Part shown: piece by piece, positions 1 through 8,779 of the stretch
How the letters are laid out: each line of letters opens with the position of its first letter
Position numbering within the stretch: the first letter of the stretch is position 1
Assembly (NCBI RefSeq): GCF_030816075.1
Contig: NZ_JAUSXO010000001.1
Location: 62,001-126,000 of the forward strand
Direction of reading: 5' to 3'
Origin: Arthrobacter agilis
GTDB taxonomy: Bacteria; Actinomycetota; Actinomycetes; Actinomycetales; Micrococcaceae
Length of the DNA stretch: 64,000 nucleotides
Translations under genes and position numbers: made by a program
Notes under the pieces: model-generated
Seen by the model: the letters and a program-made list of their open reading frames with translations, nothing else
What the model was told of the DNA's origin: nothing
The model's database searches: none

Positions 1-539
1 GTGTTCCGAAGGCCGGTCTGGTGCTCGACGGCGAGACGCTGCTGCAGCGCACGTGTACCGCGCTCTCCCGGGCCGGGCACCTCACCGTCGTGGGACCCGC
101 GCCCGACGGTCCGGACGCGGTGGCCGGGCGGCCGTCCTTCGTGCGCGAGGACCCCGTCTTCGCCGGTCCCGCGGCCGCCGTCGTCGCCGGTTTCCGGGCA
201 TCGCCGCAGCCCAGGGCGCCGTGGTGCGCCGTCGTCGCGTGCGACATGCCCCGCGTCGGAGAGCTCCTCGGGATCCTCCTCGCCGAGGCCGCTGCGGGGG
301 ACGCGACGTCCCTGGTGGCGGTCGACGACGGCCGCGACCAGCCTCTGGCGGCGCTCTACCGCAGCGACGACCTCGCCATCGCGATCGACGCCGTCCTCGG
401 TCGCGGATCCGCCGACAACCTCTCGATGCGAAGCCTCCTTGCTAGTGTGAGCACCAGACCCGTCCCGGTTCCGCCGGGCACGACGCACGACGTCGACACC
501 TGGAATGACGCACGAGAGCTGGGCGTCGACGTCCCCTGA
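1..539 (+). CDS. mobA: Molybdenum cofactor guanylyltransferase-like protein, 5' truncated by window edge
   Basis: MobA-type nucleotidyltransferase that would attach GMP to molybdopterin in the cytoplasm. The frame is open to the window edge, and its first readable residues (VPKAGLVLDGETLLQR) match the family's K-x-x-L...G-x-x-L-L signature just after the missing GTP-binding loop, so the gene starts outside the window. A second family block, ACDMPRV, holds the Asp that binds Mg-GTP. It ends 17 bases before a DUF6457 gene and moeA, a typical actinobacterial Mo-cofactor order. It could instead be a MobA-like NTP transferase of other specificity, but the neighbours favour MobA. Confidence 0.85.
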   Translation, partial: VPKAGLVLDGETLLQRTCTALSRAGHLTVVGPAPDGPDAVAGRPSFVREDPVFAGPAAAVVAGFRASPQPRAPWCAVVACDMPRVGELLGILLAEAAAGDATSLVAVDDGRDQPLAALYRSDDLAIAIDAVLGRGSADNLSMRSLLASVSTRPVPVPPGTTHDVDTWNDARELGVDVP

Positions 540-556
540 CACCATCCGGAGGGCCC

Positions 557-841
557 ATGGACGACCGCCAGAAACTGCTGCACGACTGGACCGAGAAGCT
601 GCTCGCCGCCTTCGAGATCGACGGGACGGAGGTCGACATCGACGCGGTCCTCGGGCTCGCGGGGCGGGCGGCCCACGGTGTGGTCCGGCCGGCGGCACCC
701 CTGACCACGTTCGTCGTCGGATATGCGGCCGGCCTCGCCGTCGGCAGCGGGCAGGCGGACGAACAGGTGGCCATGCGCTCGGCGACGGCGGTGGCCGACG
801 CGCTCTGCGCGGAGGCCGCGGCGGACGGAGGCTCCGAATGA
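557..841 (+). CDS. DUF6457 domain protein, Mo-cofactor associated
   Basis: Small helical protein of 94 residues, MDDRQKLLHDWTEKL at the N-terminus, matching the DUF6457 family that sits beside mobA/moeA in actinobacteria. No catalytic motif is visible. The mid-region is alanine/glycine rich and hydrophobic, but I see no confident membrane helix. The stop overlaps the moeA start in an ATGA, so the two are probably translationally coupled. A role in molybdenum cofactor delivery is inferred only from position. Confidence 0.75.
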   Translation: MDDRQKLLHDWTEKLLAAFEIDGTEVDIDAVLGLAGRAAHGVVRPAAPLTTFVVGYAAGLAVGSGQADEQVAMRSATAVADALCAEAAADGGSE

Positions 842-2106
842 GCGAGGTCGCCACGGCACGCGACGTCGACTGGGCCACCGCCCGCACGCTCGCACACACC
901 GCGGGACGGCCCCTGCCGTTCCAGACCGTCACCCTGGCCGACGCGCTCGGGCAGACTCTCGCCGAACCGGTGCATGCGCTGCAGGCCATCCCGCACTACG
1001 CGTCGTCGGCGATGGACGGCTGGGCGGTCAACGGGGAGCCGCCCTGGAAGCTGGTGAGCCATACGCAGCCCGAGGAACACCCACGGGGCAGGCCGTCACC
1101 GCACGCCGACTCCGGCGAGGTGTCACTCGCACCCGGCGAGGCGACCTTCATCCTCACGGGAGGAGTGGTGCCCCAGAACGCCGTCGGCATCCTCCGGACC
1201 GAACACGGCGCCATCCGCGGTGACACGCTGGAGCGCAACGCGTCCGCTCGGCCCGACGAGCCCTCGCTCCACGAGCACGTACGGCCCGCAGGGGAGGAGG
1301 CCGAGGAGGGCTCCGAGGCCATCCCGGCCGGCGTCGTCCTGAACCCGGCGCAGATCGCCCTGGCCGCCGTCTGCGGGCATGACACCCTGGCGGTCCTCCG
1401 GGCCCCGCGGGTGTCCCTGCTCATGACCGGCGACGAGGTGATCGAGTACGGCCTGCCGCACCCCGGCCAGGTACGGGACACGTTCGGCCCCCAGCTACCC
1501 GGGTTCGTGGCGATGCTCGGCGGCCACGTCGACGTGGCCGGCCGCGCCAAGGACGATCTCGACGACGTGGTGGCGGCCATCAGCGCGGAACCGACCGACG
1601 AGTTCTCGCTGGCGCGCGCATCCGGTGACGTGCTGATCACGACCGGCGGGACGGGCAGCTCCTCCGCGGACCACATCCGCCGTGCGCTCACGGAGCTGGG
1701 TGCGGAGATGATCATCGACGGGATCGCGATGCGGCCCGGCCACCCGACGCTGCTGGCCCGCCTGCCCGACGGCCGCTTCCTCGTCGGGCTGCCCGGCAAC
1801 CCGCTGGCGGCGATGATGGCCATGCTCACGGTGGCCGCGCCGCTGCTCGCCGGGCTGCGCGGGTCGGCACTGGACGAGCCCCGGACGGTGGTGACCGCCC
1901 AGGCCTTCGAGCCCCTGCCCGGCCGGAGCCGCCTCGTGCCCTACCGCGCCGAGGCCGGCCGCGCCGTCCCGAGCACCCACCAGCGCTCCGGGATGCTGCG
2001 CGGTCTCGCTGCCGCTGACGGTGTCCTGGTGGTCCCGTCCGGAGGGTGCGCTGCGGGCGACGACGTCCCGGCACTGGCCCTGCCGTGGGCCACCCCCGCC
2101 GGCTGA
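838..2106 (+). CDS. moeA: Molybdopterin molybdenumtransferase MoeA
   Basis: Inserts molybdate into adenylylated molybdopterin, the last step of basic Mo-cofactor synthesis. Length of 422 residues fits the family. Seen: the SAMDGWAV motif near residue 55, the MPT-binding GGTGSSSADH block near 270 (a variant of GGTSxG) and LPGNPLA near 318. The frame is open further upstream to 505, but the start at 838 is chosen because it overlaps the previous stop as ATGA and MSEVATARDVDW begins the family fold. The gene ends 94 bases before fdhD. Confidence 0.93.
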   Translation: MSEVATARDVDWATARTLAHTAGRPLPFQTVTLADALGQTLAEPVHALQAIPHYASSAMDGWAVNGEPPWKLVSHTQPEEHPRGRPSPHADSGEVSLAPGEATFILTGGVVPQNAVGILRTEHGAIRGDTLERNASARPDEPSLHEHVRPAGEEAEEGSEAIPAGVVLNPAQIALAAVCGHDTLAVLRAPRVSLLMTGDEVIEYGLPHPGQVRDTFGPQLPGFVAMLGGHVDVAGRAKDDLDDVVAAISAEPTDEFSLARASGDVLITTGGTGSSSADHIRRALTELGAEMIIDGIAMRPGHPTLLARLPDGRFLVGLPGNPLAAMMAMLTVAAPLLAGLRGSALDEPRTVVTAQAFEPLPGRSRLVPYRAEAGRAVPSTHQRSGMLRGLAAADGVLVVPSGGCAAGDDVPALALPWATPAG

Positions 2107-2200
2107 GACCGCTGTCCACCTCCTGGCGGCGTCGTCAACGGCCCGGTCGGCCGCCCGGCGTCGACTAATCTCGTTCTAGGATCGACGCAAGGAGCGCAGC

Positions 2201-3028
2201 ATGAACCGGGTCACCCAGCGACGGCGCATCACCAAGTTCCGCGTCGGGGCGCAGACGGGCCGCCGCGAGGACGTGCTCGCGGGCGAGGAGCCGCTGGAGA
2301 TCCGCCTCGGCGGCAGCGCCTTCACCGTCACCATGCGCACCCCGGGGGACGACTTCGACCTCGTGGCCGGTTTCCTCGTCTCGGAGGGCGTCGTGTGGGA
2401 GCCCGGCCAGCTGCCCAGCCTGCGGTACTGCGCGGGCGTGGACGAGAACGGCCGGCAGACCTTCAACGTGGTCGAGGCCCAGCTCCGGCCGGGTGTCGAA
2501 CTCCCGGACACCGCGATGGAACGCCACGTGTACACCTCGAGCTCCTGCGGCATCTGCGGCACCGCGTCGATCGACGCGGTGCGGAAGTCCTCGCGGTTCG
2601 ACCTGCACGAGGACTCCGCTCCCGTGGACCTCACGGTCCTCGCCTCCCTGCCCGACCGCCTGCGGGCGAGCCAGAAGCTGTTCGACCGCACGGGAGGCGT
2701 CCACGCCGCGGGTCTCTTCACCGCCGAGGGTGAGCTGCTGTGCCTCAGGGAGGACGTGGGGCGCCACAACGCCGTCGACAAGGTGGTGGGCTGGGCGCTC
2801 CGCGAAGGGATGCTGCCCCTGCGCGGGACCATCCTGCAGGTCTCGGGCAGGGCGTCCTTCGAGCTCGTGCAGAAGGCCCAGCTCGCGGGGATCCCCGTGC
2901 TTGCCGCCGTCAGCGCGCCGTCGTCGCTCGCCGCGGACCTCGCCGACGACGCCGGACTCACGCTCGTGGGCTTCAGCCGCGGGACGACGCTGAACTGCTA
3001 CTCGCACCCGGACCGCATCGCGGCCTGA
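2201..3028 (+). CDS. fdhD: Formate dehydrogenase accessory sulfurtransferase FdhD
   Basis: FdhD transfers sulfur from a cysteine desulfurase to the Mo-bis-MGD cofactor of formate dehydrogenase. The 275-residue protein carries the expected SSSCGICG motif (Cys116 and Cys119), the sulfur-relay cysteines. An AAGGAG ribosome site lies 7 bases before the ATG. It follows moeA but has its own 94-base gap, with TAGGAT at 2177-2182 a possible -10 box. No formate dehydrogenase structural gene is present in this window. It converges with the ABC transporter operon after 17 bases. Confidence 0.95.
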   Translation: MNRVTQRRRITKFRVGAQTGRREDVLAGEEPLEIRLGGSAFTVTMRTPGDDFDLVAGFLVSEGVVWEPGQLPSLRYCAGVDENGRQTFNVVEAQLRPGVELPDTAMERHVYTSSSCGICGTASIDAVRKSSRFDLHEDSAPVDLTVLASLPDRLRASQKLFDRTGGVHAAGLFTAEGELLCLREDVGRHNAVDKVVGWALREGMLPLRGTILQVSGRASFELVQKAQLAGIPVLAAVSAPSSLAADLADDAGLTLVGFSRGTTLNCYSHPDRIAA

Positions 3029-3045
3029 GCCCCGCGCAGCAGACC

Positions 3046-3810
3046 CTAGAACGGGTTGAGCAGGCGCTGGACGAACCGCCGCGTGCGCTCGTTGCGCGGG
3101 TTGCGCAGCACCTGGTCCGGGTGGCCGTGCTCCACGACGACGCCCCCGTCCATGAAGACGACCTCGTCGGCGACCTCCCGGGCAAAGGCCAGCTCGTGGG
3201 TCACGATCACCATGGTCCACTTCTCCTCGGCGAGTTCCTTGATGACGGTGAGCACCTCCCCGACGAGTTCGGGGTCGAGGGCCGACGTCGGCTCGTCGAA
3301 GAGCAGCAGGTCCGGCTGCAGGGCCAGCGCACGGACGATCCCGACGCGCTGCTGCTGTCCGCCGGAGAGATTGAACGGGTAGTCGTCCCGCTTCGCGGCG
3401 AGCCCCACCCGCCCGAGAAGCCGTTCGGCGTCCGCGACGGCGTCCTTCCGGGGGCGTTTCTGCACCCGGACGGGCCCCTCGATGATGTTCTCGAGCACCG
3501 TCATGTGCGGGAAGAGGTTGTAGTTCTGGAAGACCATGGCGCTGCGGTCGCGCAGGGGCAGTGCCTGCTTCTTCGTGACCTTCCCGCCGAAGTCGACGCT
3601 CGGTCCGCCGCTGAACGCGACGGTCCCGCCGTCGGGCGTCTCGAGGCCGTTGAGGCAGCGCAGCACGGTGGTCTTGCCGGAGCCGGACGGGCCCACGAGC
3701 GCCACCACCTGCCCGCTGTCGATCCGCAGGTCGATCGACTTCAGCACCTGGGTGTCCCCGAAGGACTTCTGCAGGCCGGTCACGGTCAGGAGGGGCTCAG
3801 CGGGCGACAT
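3046..3810 (-). CDS. Polar amino-acid ABC transporter ATP-binding protein
   Basis: Cytoplasmic ATPase of a GlnQ/HisP-type importer, 254 residues. Walker A GPSGSGKT is at 40-47, the signature LSGGQQQR near 150 and Walker B LLLFDEP near 170. It is the last gene of a three-gene minus-strand operon (binding protein, permease, ATPase) and its start overlaps the permease stop by 14 bases. The family usually moves glutamine, glutamate, cystine or arginine; the substrate cannot be told from sequence. Confidence 0.93.
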   Translation of the reverse strand: MSPAEPLLTVTGLQKSFGDTQVLKSIDLRIDSGQVVALVGPSGSGKTTVLRCLNGLETPDGGTVAFSGGPSVDFGGKVTKKQALPLRDRSAMVFQNYNLFPHMTVLENIIEGPVRVQKRPRKDAVADAERLLGRVGLAAKRDDYPFNLSGGQQQRVGIVRALALQPDLLLFDEPTSALDPELVGEVLTVIKELAEEKWTMVIVTHELAFAREVADEVVFMDGGVVVEHGHPDQVLRNPRNERTRRFVQRLLNPF

Positions 3811-4456
3811 AGCGGTCCAACCTCTTCTCGAGTGCGGACTGGCCGCTGGACAGGACGAGGCAGAACACCCAGTAGATGAACGCCGCCTCGACGTAGAGCA
3901 GCATGAACTGCTGCGAGAACGCGGCGATCTGCTGTGCCTCGCGGAACAGCTCCGTCACGAGGATCAGCGACGCCAGGGACGTGTCCTTGACGAGGCTGAT
4001 GAACGTGTTGGACAGCGGCGGCACCGAGACCCGGGCCGCCTGCGGCAGGATCACCCGGCGCAGGGTGAGGGCCCGGGACATGCCGATGGTATGGCCGGCC
4101 TCCCACTGGCCCTTCGGGACGGACAGGATGGCGGCCCGCAGGATCTCCGCCGCGTAGCCCGCCACGTTGAGCGAGAACGCGATGATGGCGCTCGGCCACG
4201 GGTCGATGGTCAGCCCGATGGACGGCAGCCCGTAGAAGATCACGAACAGCTGCACGAGCAGGGGGGTGCCTCGGATCACCGACACGTAGAAGCGGGCGAT
4301 CCCCGAGAGCACCGCCTTGCCGCTGATCCGCATCAGTGCGACCACGAGCGCCAGCGCCAGGCCGAGCACGAAGGAGATGACGGACACCGGGATGGTCCCC
4401 GTCAGTCCGCCGGAGAGCATGGGCCAGAAGGAGGTGCGCAGCAGTTCCCAGTCCAT
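3797..4456 (-). CDS. Polar amino-acid ABC transporter permease
   Basis: Inner-membrane permease of the HisM/GlnP family, 219 residues with about five membrane segments. The EAA loop that docks the ATPase is visible as GQWEAGHTIGMSRAL followed by a conserved RVILPQA. As only one permease is encoded, it probably works as a homodimer. It lies between the binding protein (32 bases upstream) and the ATPase (overlapping). Confidence 0.92.
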   Translation of the reverse strand: MDWELLRTSFWPMLSGGLTGTIPVSVISFVLGLALALVVALMRISGKAVLSGIARFYVSVIRGTPLLVQLFVIFYGLPSIGLTIDPWPSAIIAFSLNVAGYAAEILRAAILSVPKGQWEAGHTIGMSRALTLRRVILPQAARVSVPPLSNTFISLVKDTSLASLILVTELFREAQQIAAFSQQFMLLYVEAAFIYWVFCLVLSSGQSALEKRLDRYVAR

Positions 4457-4488
4457 CGGTCAGGCCCTCCCGCCCGTCATGGACGGCA

Positions 4489-5307
4489 TCACTCGCTGAC
4501 GTCGGTGCCGAAGTACTTCTCGGAGATCTCGGCGAGCGTGCCGTCCGCGCGCAGCTCGTCGAGGGCCGTGTCGATGGCCTCCACGAGTTCCGTGCTGCCC
4601 TTGCGGACCGCGACGGCACTCTGGGAGGACTCGTCGGTGGTGGCCGCGATCTTGATGCCCTCGTTGTTGTTGTTCTTCTGGTAGTCGAGGTACGTCAGTT
4701 CGTCGTTGATGGTCGCGTCCACACGGCCCTGCTCGAGGAGGGTGACGGACTGCGCCCAGCCCTCGACGGGCTCGACGTTCGCGCCGCTCTCCGTGGCGAG
4801 CTCGTACCAGTTGCTGGTGAGGGACTGCGCCGTCGTCTTGCCCGACAGGTCCTCGAAGGAGGTGATGTCGGTGTTGTCCGCCGTCGTGACGATCACGCCC
4901 GAACTGACGGTGTAGGGCTCGGAGAAGTCGTAGGTGGCCTTGCGCTCGTCGTTGATGGAGACCTGGTTGGCGATCACGTCGAACCGGCCTGCCTCGAGGC
5001 CCGCGAAGATCGCATCCCACTGCGTCTCCTCGAACTCGGCCTTCACGCCCATCTTCTCCGCGACGGCGGTGATGACCTCGACGTCGTACCCGGTGAGTTC
5101 GCCGCTGCCGCCCTCGTGGAAGCTGAAGGGCTGGTAGGTGCCCTCGGTCCCCACGGTGAGGACGCCGGAGTCCTGGATCTCCTGCAGCGACGACGCCGCC
5201 GCGGATTCCGAGGAACCGGCCTCACCGGAGGGGGCCGACGACGAGCAGCCGGCGAGTGCAAGGGTGAGGGCTGCGGCGGTTCCGAGGACGGACAGGCGAT
5301 ACTTCAT
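4489..5307 (-). CDS. Amino-acid ABC transporter substrate-binding lipoprotein
   Basis: Extracytoplasmic binding protein of family 3, 272 residues. The signal peptide ends in the lipobox LALAGC, making Cys21 the lipidated residue, followed by a Ser-rich linker. TVGTEGTYQPFSF and GYDVEVITAVAEKMG are typical of the amino-acid binding fold. A GAAGGAAG ribosome site precedes the ATG. It is the first gene of the importer operon and is transcribed divergently from an ABC exporter across a 221-base gap. Confidence 0.93.
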   Translation of the reverse strand: MKYRLSVLGTAAALTLALAGCSSSAPSGEAGSSESAAASSLQEIQDSGVLTVGTEGTYQPFSFHEGGSGELTGYDVEVITAVAEKMGVKAEFEETQWDAIFAGLEAGRFDVIANQVSINDERKATYDFSEPYTVSSGVIVTTADNTDITSFEDLSGKTTAQSLTSNWYELATESGANVEPVEGWAQSVTLLEQGRVDATINDELTYLDYQKNNNNEGIKIAATTDESSQSAVAVRKGSTELVEAIDTALDELRADGTLAEISEKYFGTDVSE

Positions 5308-5528
5308 GGGGGGCTTCCTTCGGTTTCGTGGAGGCGGACACGGCAGGTGGGGAAATAGAAGGAGCCGCAGACGGCTTGAACCCTACGTACCTCCGCCCAG
5401 GCCGGGCCCGGAGTTGAACACTACTGAGGTGAACACCGGAGCATCCACTTATTGTTCCGAAGTATTGCGTCGAGGGTCCAGACACCGGCCGCCCCGCGGT
5501 GGCACTGGCATCCATGGAAGGAATCACT

Positions 5529-7436
5529 ATGAGCATGGAAGGCGCGGCCTGGAGCTCGCTCTACAGGATCTCGACGGCGAAGGACGCGAAGCACGGGTTC
5601 TCCCGGGAGTCGGTCCGCCGGATCCTCACGTTCGCGGTGCCCTACCGGTCGAAGCTCGTGCTGTTCATCCTGCTGTCCGTGGCGGGCGCTTTCCTCGCCG
5701 TCGCGACGCCGGTGCTCGCCGGGCAGGTGGTGGACGTCATCGTCGCCCGCGGCGAGACCCGCACGGTCATCTGGCTGGCGGTCGTCATCGCACTCGTGGC
5801 GGTCGCGGACGCAGCGGTGTCCCTCGTGACGCGCTGGTACTCGGCGCGGATCGGGGAGGGCGTGATCCTGGACCTCCGGACCGCCGTCTTCAACCACGTG
5901 CAGAAGATGCCGATCGCCTTCTTCACGCGCACCCGCACGGGAGCCCTGGTGAGCCGCCTGAACAACGACGTCATCGGCGCGCAGCAGGCCTTCAGCGGCA
6001 CGCTCTCCGGCGTGGTCACGAACCTCGTGGCCCTGATCCTCACGCTCGCGGTCATGCTGAGCACCTCGTGGCTCGTCACGGTGCTCGCCGTGGTCATGCT
6101 GCCGATCTTCCTGGTGCCCGCCCGGCGCATGGGCAGCCGCCTGGCCGCCCTGCGCCGCGAGGCGGCGGACCACAACTCCGCCATGAGCACGCAGATGACC
6201 GAGCGCTTCTCCGCCCCCGGCGCCACGCTGGTGAAGCTCTTCGGCCGGCCCGACGAGGAGGCCGAGGAGTTCCGCGTCCGCGCAGCGCGCGTGCGGGACA
6301 TCGGGGTGCGGACGGCGATGCTGCAGTTCGTGTTCTTCACGGCCCTGATGCTCGTCTCGGCCCTGGCCCTGGCCCTCGTCTACGGACTCGGTGGGTTCCT
6401 GGCGCTCGCGGGCCAGCTCGACACGGGCGAGGTGGTCACGCTCGCCCTGCTGCTCACACGGCTCTACGCGCCGCTGACGAGCCTCGCGAACGCGCGCGTG
6501 GAGATCATGAGCGCCATCGTCAGCTTCGAGCGCGTCTTCGAGGTGCTCGACCTCCAGCCCCTCATCCAGGAGAAGCCCGACGCCGGAAGCGTGCCCGCCG
6601 GCCCCGTGACGGTCGAGTTCGACGACGTCCGGTTCGCCTACCCGTCCGCGGACAAGGTCTCGCTCGCGTCCCTCGAGGAGGTCTCCACGCTGGACACGCG
6701 GGGCGGCGAGGAGGTGCTGCACGGTGTGTCCTTCCGGATCGAGGCCGGACAGACCGTCGCCCTCGTGGGGACCTCGGGCGCCGGGAAGTCGACCATCGCT
6801 CAGCTCCTGGCACGCCTGTACGACGTCGACAGCGGTGCGGTGCGGCTCTCGGGGACCGACGTGCGGGACGTGACCTTCGCGTCGATGCGGCAGACGCTCG
6901 GCATGGTGACGCAGGACGGCCACCTGTTCCACGAGACGATCCTCGCGAACCTCCGGCTCGCACGTCCGGAGGCCACCGAGGACGAGGTGTGGGACGCCGT
7001 CCGGCGGGCCCGGCTGGAACCGCTCGTCCGGTCGCTGCCCGACCAGCTGGACACGATGGTCGGGGAGCGCGGCTACCGTCTCTCCGGCGGTGAGCGCCAG
7101 CGCATGACCATCGCGCGGCTGCTGCTCGCCCACCCGCGCGTCGTCATCCTCGACGAGGCGACGGCGGCGCTCGACTCGACGTCGGAGGCGGCCGTGCAGG
7201 CTGCTCTGAGCGAGGCGCTCGAGGGGCGCACGGCCATGGTGATCGCCCACCGGCTGTCCACCATCCGCAGCGCCGACATGATCCTCGTGGTGGAGGACGG
7301 CGAGATCGTGGAACGCGGCTCGCACGACGAGCTGCTGGCCCTCGGCGGCCGGTACGAGGAACTGCACCGCACGCAGTTCGCGGTGCAGAAGAACGTGGCG
7401 GTGGACGAGGAGCCCGAGGCGCTCAGCGGCGTCTAG
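5529..7436 (+). CDS. ABC exporter, fused membrane and ATPase domains
   Basis: Half-size type IV ABC exporter of 635 residues. The N-terminal six-helix domain occupies about 30-330 and the nucleotide-binding domain about 370-620, with Walker A GTSGAGKST near 414, signature LSGGERQR near 518 and Walker B VVILDEA. The ATG at 5529 is preferred over earlier in-frame GTG/ATG codons (5499, 5514) because GGAAGGA lies seven bases before it. It probably acts as a homodimer pumping lipids, peptides or drugs; the cargo is unknown. It ends overlapping the convergent Nudix gene. Confidence 0.9.
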   Translation: MSMEGAAWSSLYRISTAKDAKHGFSRESVRRILTFAVPYRSKLVLFILLSVAGAFLAVATPVLAGQVVDVIVARGETRTVIWLAVVIALVAVADAAVSLVTRWYSARIGEGVILDLRTAVFNHVQKMPIAFFTRTRTGALVSRLNNDVIGAQQAFSGTLSGVVTNLVALILTLAVMLSTSWLVTVLAVVMLPIFLVPARRMGSRLAALRREAADHNSAMSTQMTERFSAPGATLVKLFGRPDEEAEEFRVRAARVRDIGVRTAMLQFVFFTALMLVSALALALVYGLGGFLALAGQLDTGEVVTLALLLTRLYAPLTSLANARVEIMSAIVSFERVFEVLDLQPLIQEKPDAGSVPAGPVTVEFDDVRFAYPSADKVSLASLEEVSTLDTRGGEEVLHGVSFRIEAGQTVALVGTSGAGKSTIAQLLARLYDVDSGAVRLSGTDVRDVTFASMRQTLGMVTQDGHLFHETILANLRLARPEATEDEVWDAVRRARLEPLVRSLPDQLDTMVGERGYRLSGGERQRMTIARLLLAHPRVVILDEATAALDSTSEAAVQAALSEALEGRTAMVIAHRLSTIRSADMILVVEDGEIVERGSHDELLALGGRYEELHRTQFAVQKNVAVDEEPEALSGV

Positions 7437-7851
7437 GGCCGCGGCCCCGCGCCAGCAGGTGGGGGATCACGAAGTCGGTCAGCAGGGGAGCGAGGTCCCG
7501 GCGTCCGGCCGCGTCCTCCAGGTCCAGCCACGCGATCTCCTCGATCTCCGCAGCGGGGAGCGGCCCGGCCGTCAGGGGGCACAGGAAGACGGTGGCGACG
7601 AGGAGCGTGTCCGCCTCGTTGGCCGCCGGTCCCCGCCAGGTGCCCAGGAGCGTGAGATCGCCGGGCCGGACGGTTAGGCCCAGCTCCTCGGCCAGCTCCC
7701 GCACACCGGTCTCCGCCGGTGTCTCGCCCTGCTCCGGCTTGCCGCCGGGCTGCATGAACATGCTCGTGCCGCGCTTCCGCACCAGCAGGAGGTACCCCCG
7801 CTCATCGAGCAGGCAGAGGGCCGTGACGGTGATGACCGGAACGTCAGCCAT
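7423..7851 (-). CDS. Nudix hydrolase
   Basis: Cytoplasmic hydrolase of nucleoside diphosphate derivatives, 142 residues. The Nudix box is complete: GGKPEQGE then TPAETGV then RELAEELGL. The start at MADVPVITV is preferred because the upstream in-frame extension to 7929 is arginine-rich and unlike the family. The 3' end overlaps the convergent ABC exporter by 14 bases. The substrate cannot be predicted from sequence; a housekeeping or nucleotide-sanitising role is likely. Confidence 0.88.
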   Translation of the reverse strand: MADVPVITVTALCLLDERGYLLLVRKRGTSMFMQPGGKPEQGETPAETGVRELAEELGLTVRPGDLTLLGTWRGPAANEADTLLVATVFLCPLTAGPLPAAEIEEIAWLDLEDAAGRRDLAPLLTDFVIPHLLARGRGPRRR

Positions 7852-7906
7852 CGGATCCGGTTCCTGCCGTCGGTTCGTCCCCCATGGCGTCCAACCTACC
7901 CGCACG

Positions 7907-7954
7907 GAAACGGGAGGGAGGACGGGCACAGATGCCCATCCTCCCTCCCGTTCC
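7907..7954 (-). terminator. Rho-independent terminator of tRNA-Arg
   Basis: Near-perfect hairpin downstream of the tRNA on the minus strand, with arms of about 18 bases (CGGGAGGGAGGA...TCCTCCCTCCCG) around a short CAGA-type loop, followed by GTTTCC on the minus strand. It lies 13 bases past the tRNA 3' end. Confidence 0.75.
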
Positions 7955-7966
7955 GACGCTGCCGTG

Positions 7967-8040
7967 TGCCCCTGGCCGGAATCGAACCGACGACCTTCCC
8001 TTTAGGAGAGGGACGCTCTATCCTACTGAGCTACAGAGGC
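7967..8040 (-). tRNA. tRNA-Arg (anticodon CCT)
   Basis: A 74-base cloverleaf can be folded by hand on the minus strand. The acceptor GCCTCTG pairs with CAGGGGC, the D stem GCTC pairs with GAGC, the anticodon stem TCCCT/AGGGA encloses loop CTCCTAA (anticodon CCT, reading AGG), and the T arm GTCGG-TTCGATT-CCGGC is canonical. The discriminator base is A. The genomic 3' end does not encode CCA. A terminator hairpin follows. Confidence 0.96.
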
Positions 8041-8071
8041 CGGGATCGTGGTGTGCACCGATCCGGCGGTC

Positions 8072-8701
8072 CTAGCTTACCCGCTCGCCACCCGGTTTCC
8101 CTGCCCGGTCCACGCCCCGGAGGTGCGGGGGCAGGAAGACGGCCACGGCACCGGCCACCAGGCTCAGCGCGAGCAGCACCCAGCGCAGCACCGTCAGCGT
8201 CGCGGCGAGCGCCACGGCGCCCGGATCGGCGGACGCCTGGGCCAGCGCGGTGTCGATCGCCACGTTCTCCCACAGGTCGACGACGACGAACAGGATCACC
8301 GGCGACCACAGGACCCAGCGGAGCCACCGCCGCCCTGCGTTGAGCTGGACCAGCAGGAGCCAGGCGAACGCGAAGATCAGCGGGAAGAGCGTGCCGGCCG
8401 TGCGGTGCAGGTAGCTCAGCTGGCCGCGGGCTGCATCGTCCATCTCCTCGTGGAGGCGCTGCACGTACCCGGTGTCGTACCCGCCGACCATCATGTCCGG
8501 CATGGTGAGGCCGCCCGACAGCTGCGTCATCTGGCCGAGCGTGAGCAGGTGGAAGTACCAGAAGAGCAGCAGGGACGCGGCCGCTGCGGCGATGAGCACG
8601 AGCGAACCGTTGCCCTGTTTGTTCCGGGCGGGCGGAGCAGGTGGCGCGGGTGTCGCACCCGTCGCGTGCTTGCGTGCTATCTGTGCCCTTGTCTTTCCCA
8701 C
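8072..8701 (-). CDS. Four-helix membrane protein of unknown function
   Basis: Predicted 209-residue integral membrane protein that I do not recognise. After a basic, Ala/Pro-rich N-terminus it has membrane segments at about 35-55, 105-125, 130-150 and 170-195, with a long outside loop between the first two. GTG at 8701 is the only plausible start before the first helix. CATACT (8713-8708) lies seven bases upstream, so the mRNA may begin at the start codon (leaderless), and the GGAGGA abutting the start is too close to be a normal ribosome site. It is divergent from pcrA. Confidence 0.75.
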   Translation of the reverse strand: MGKTRAQIARKHATGATPAPPAPPARNKQGNGSLVLIAAAAASLLLFWYFHLLTLGQMTQLSGGLTMPDMMVGGYDTGYVQRLHEEMDDAARGQLSYLHRTAGTLFPLIFAFAWLLLVQLNAGRRWLRWVLWSPVILFVVVDLWENVAIDTALAQASADPGAVALAATLTVLRWVLLALSLVAGAVAVFLPPHLRGVDRAGKPGGERVS

Positions 8702-8779
8702 TCCTCCAGTATGGGTGAGGCTGCCACCGCTGCGTACGGGCGGGTGGGTGTCAGGGGCACGGCCTAGACTTGAAGGACC

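Noticed and set aside
505-837. Extended N-terminus for MoeA
   Set aside because: It would overlap the DUF6457 gene entirely and is arginine-rich and unlike any MoeA N-terminus.
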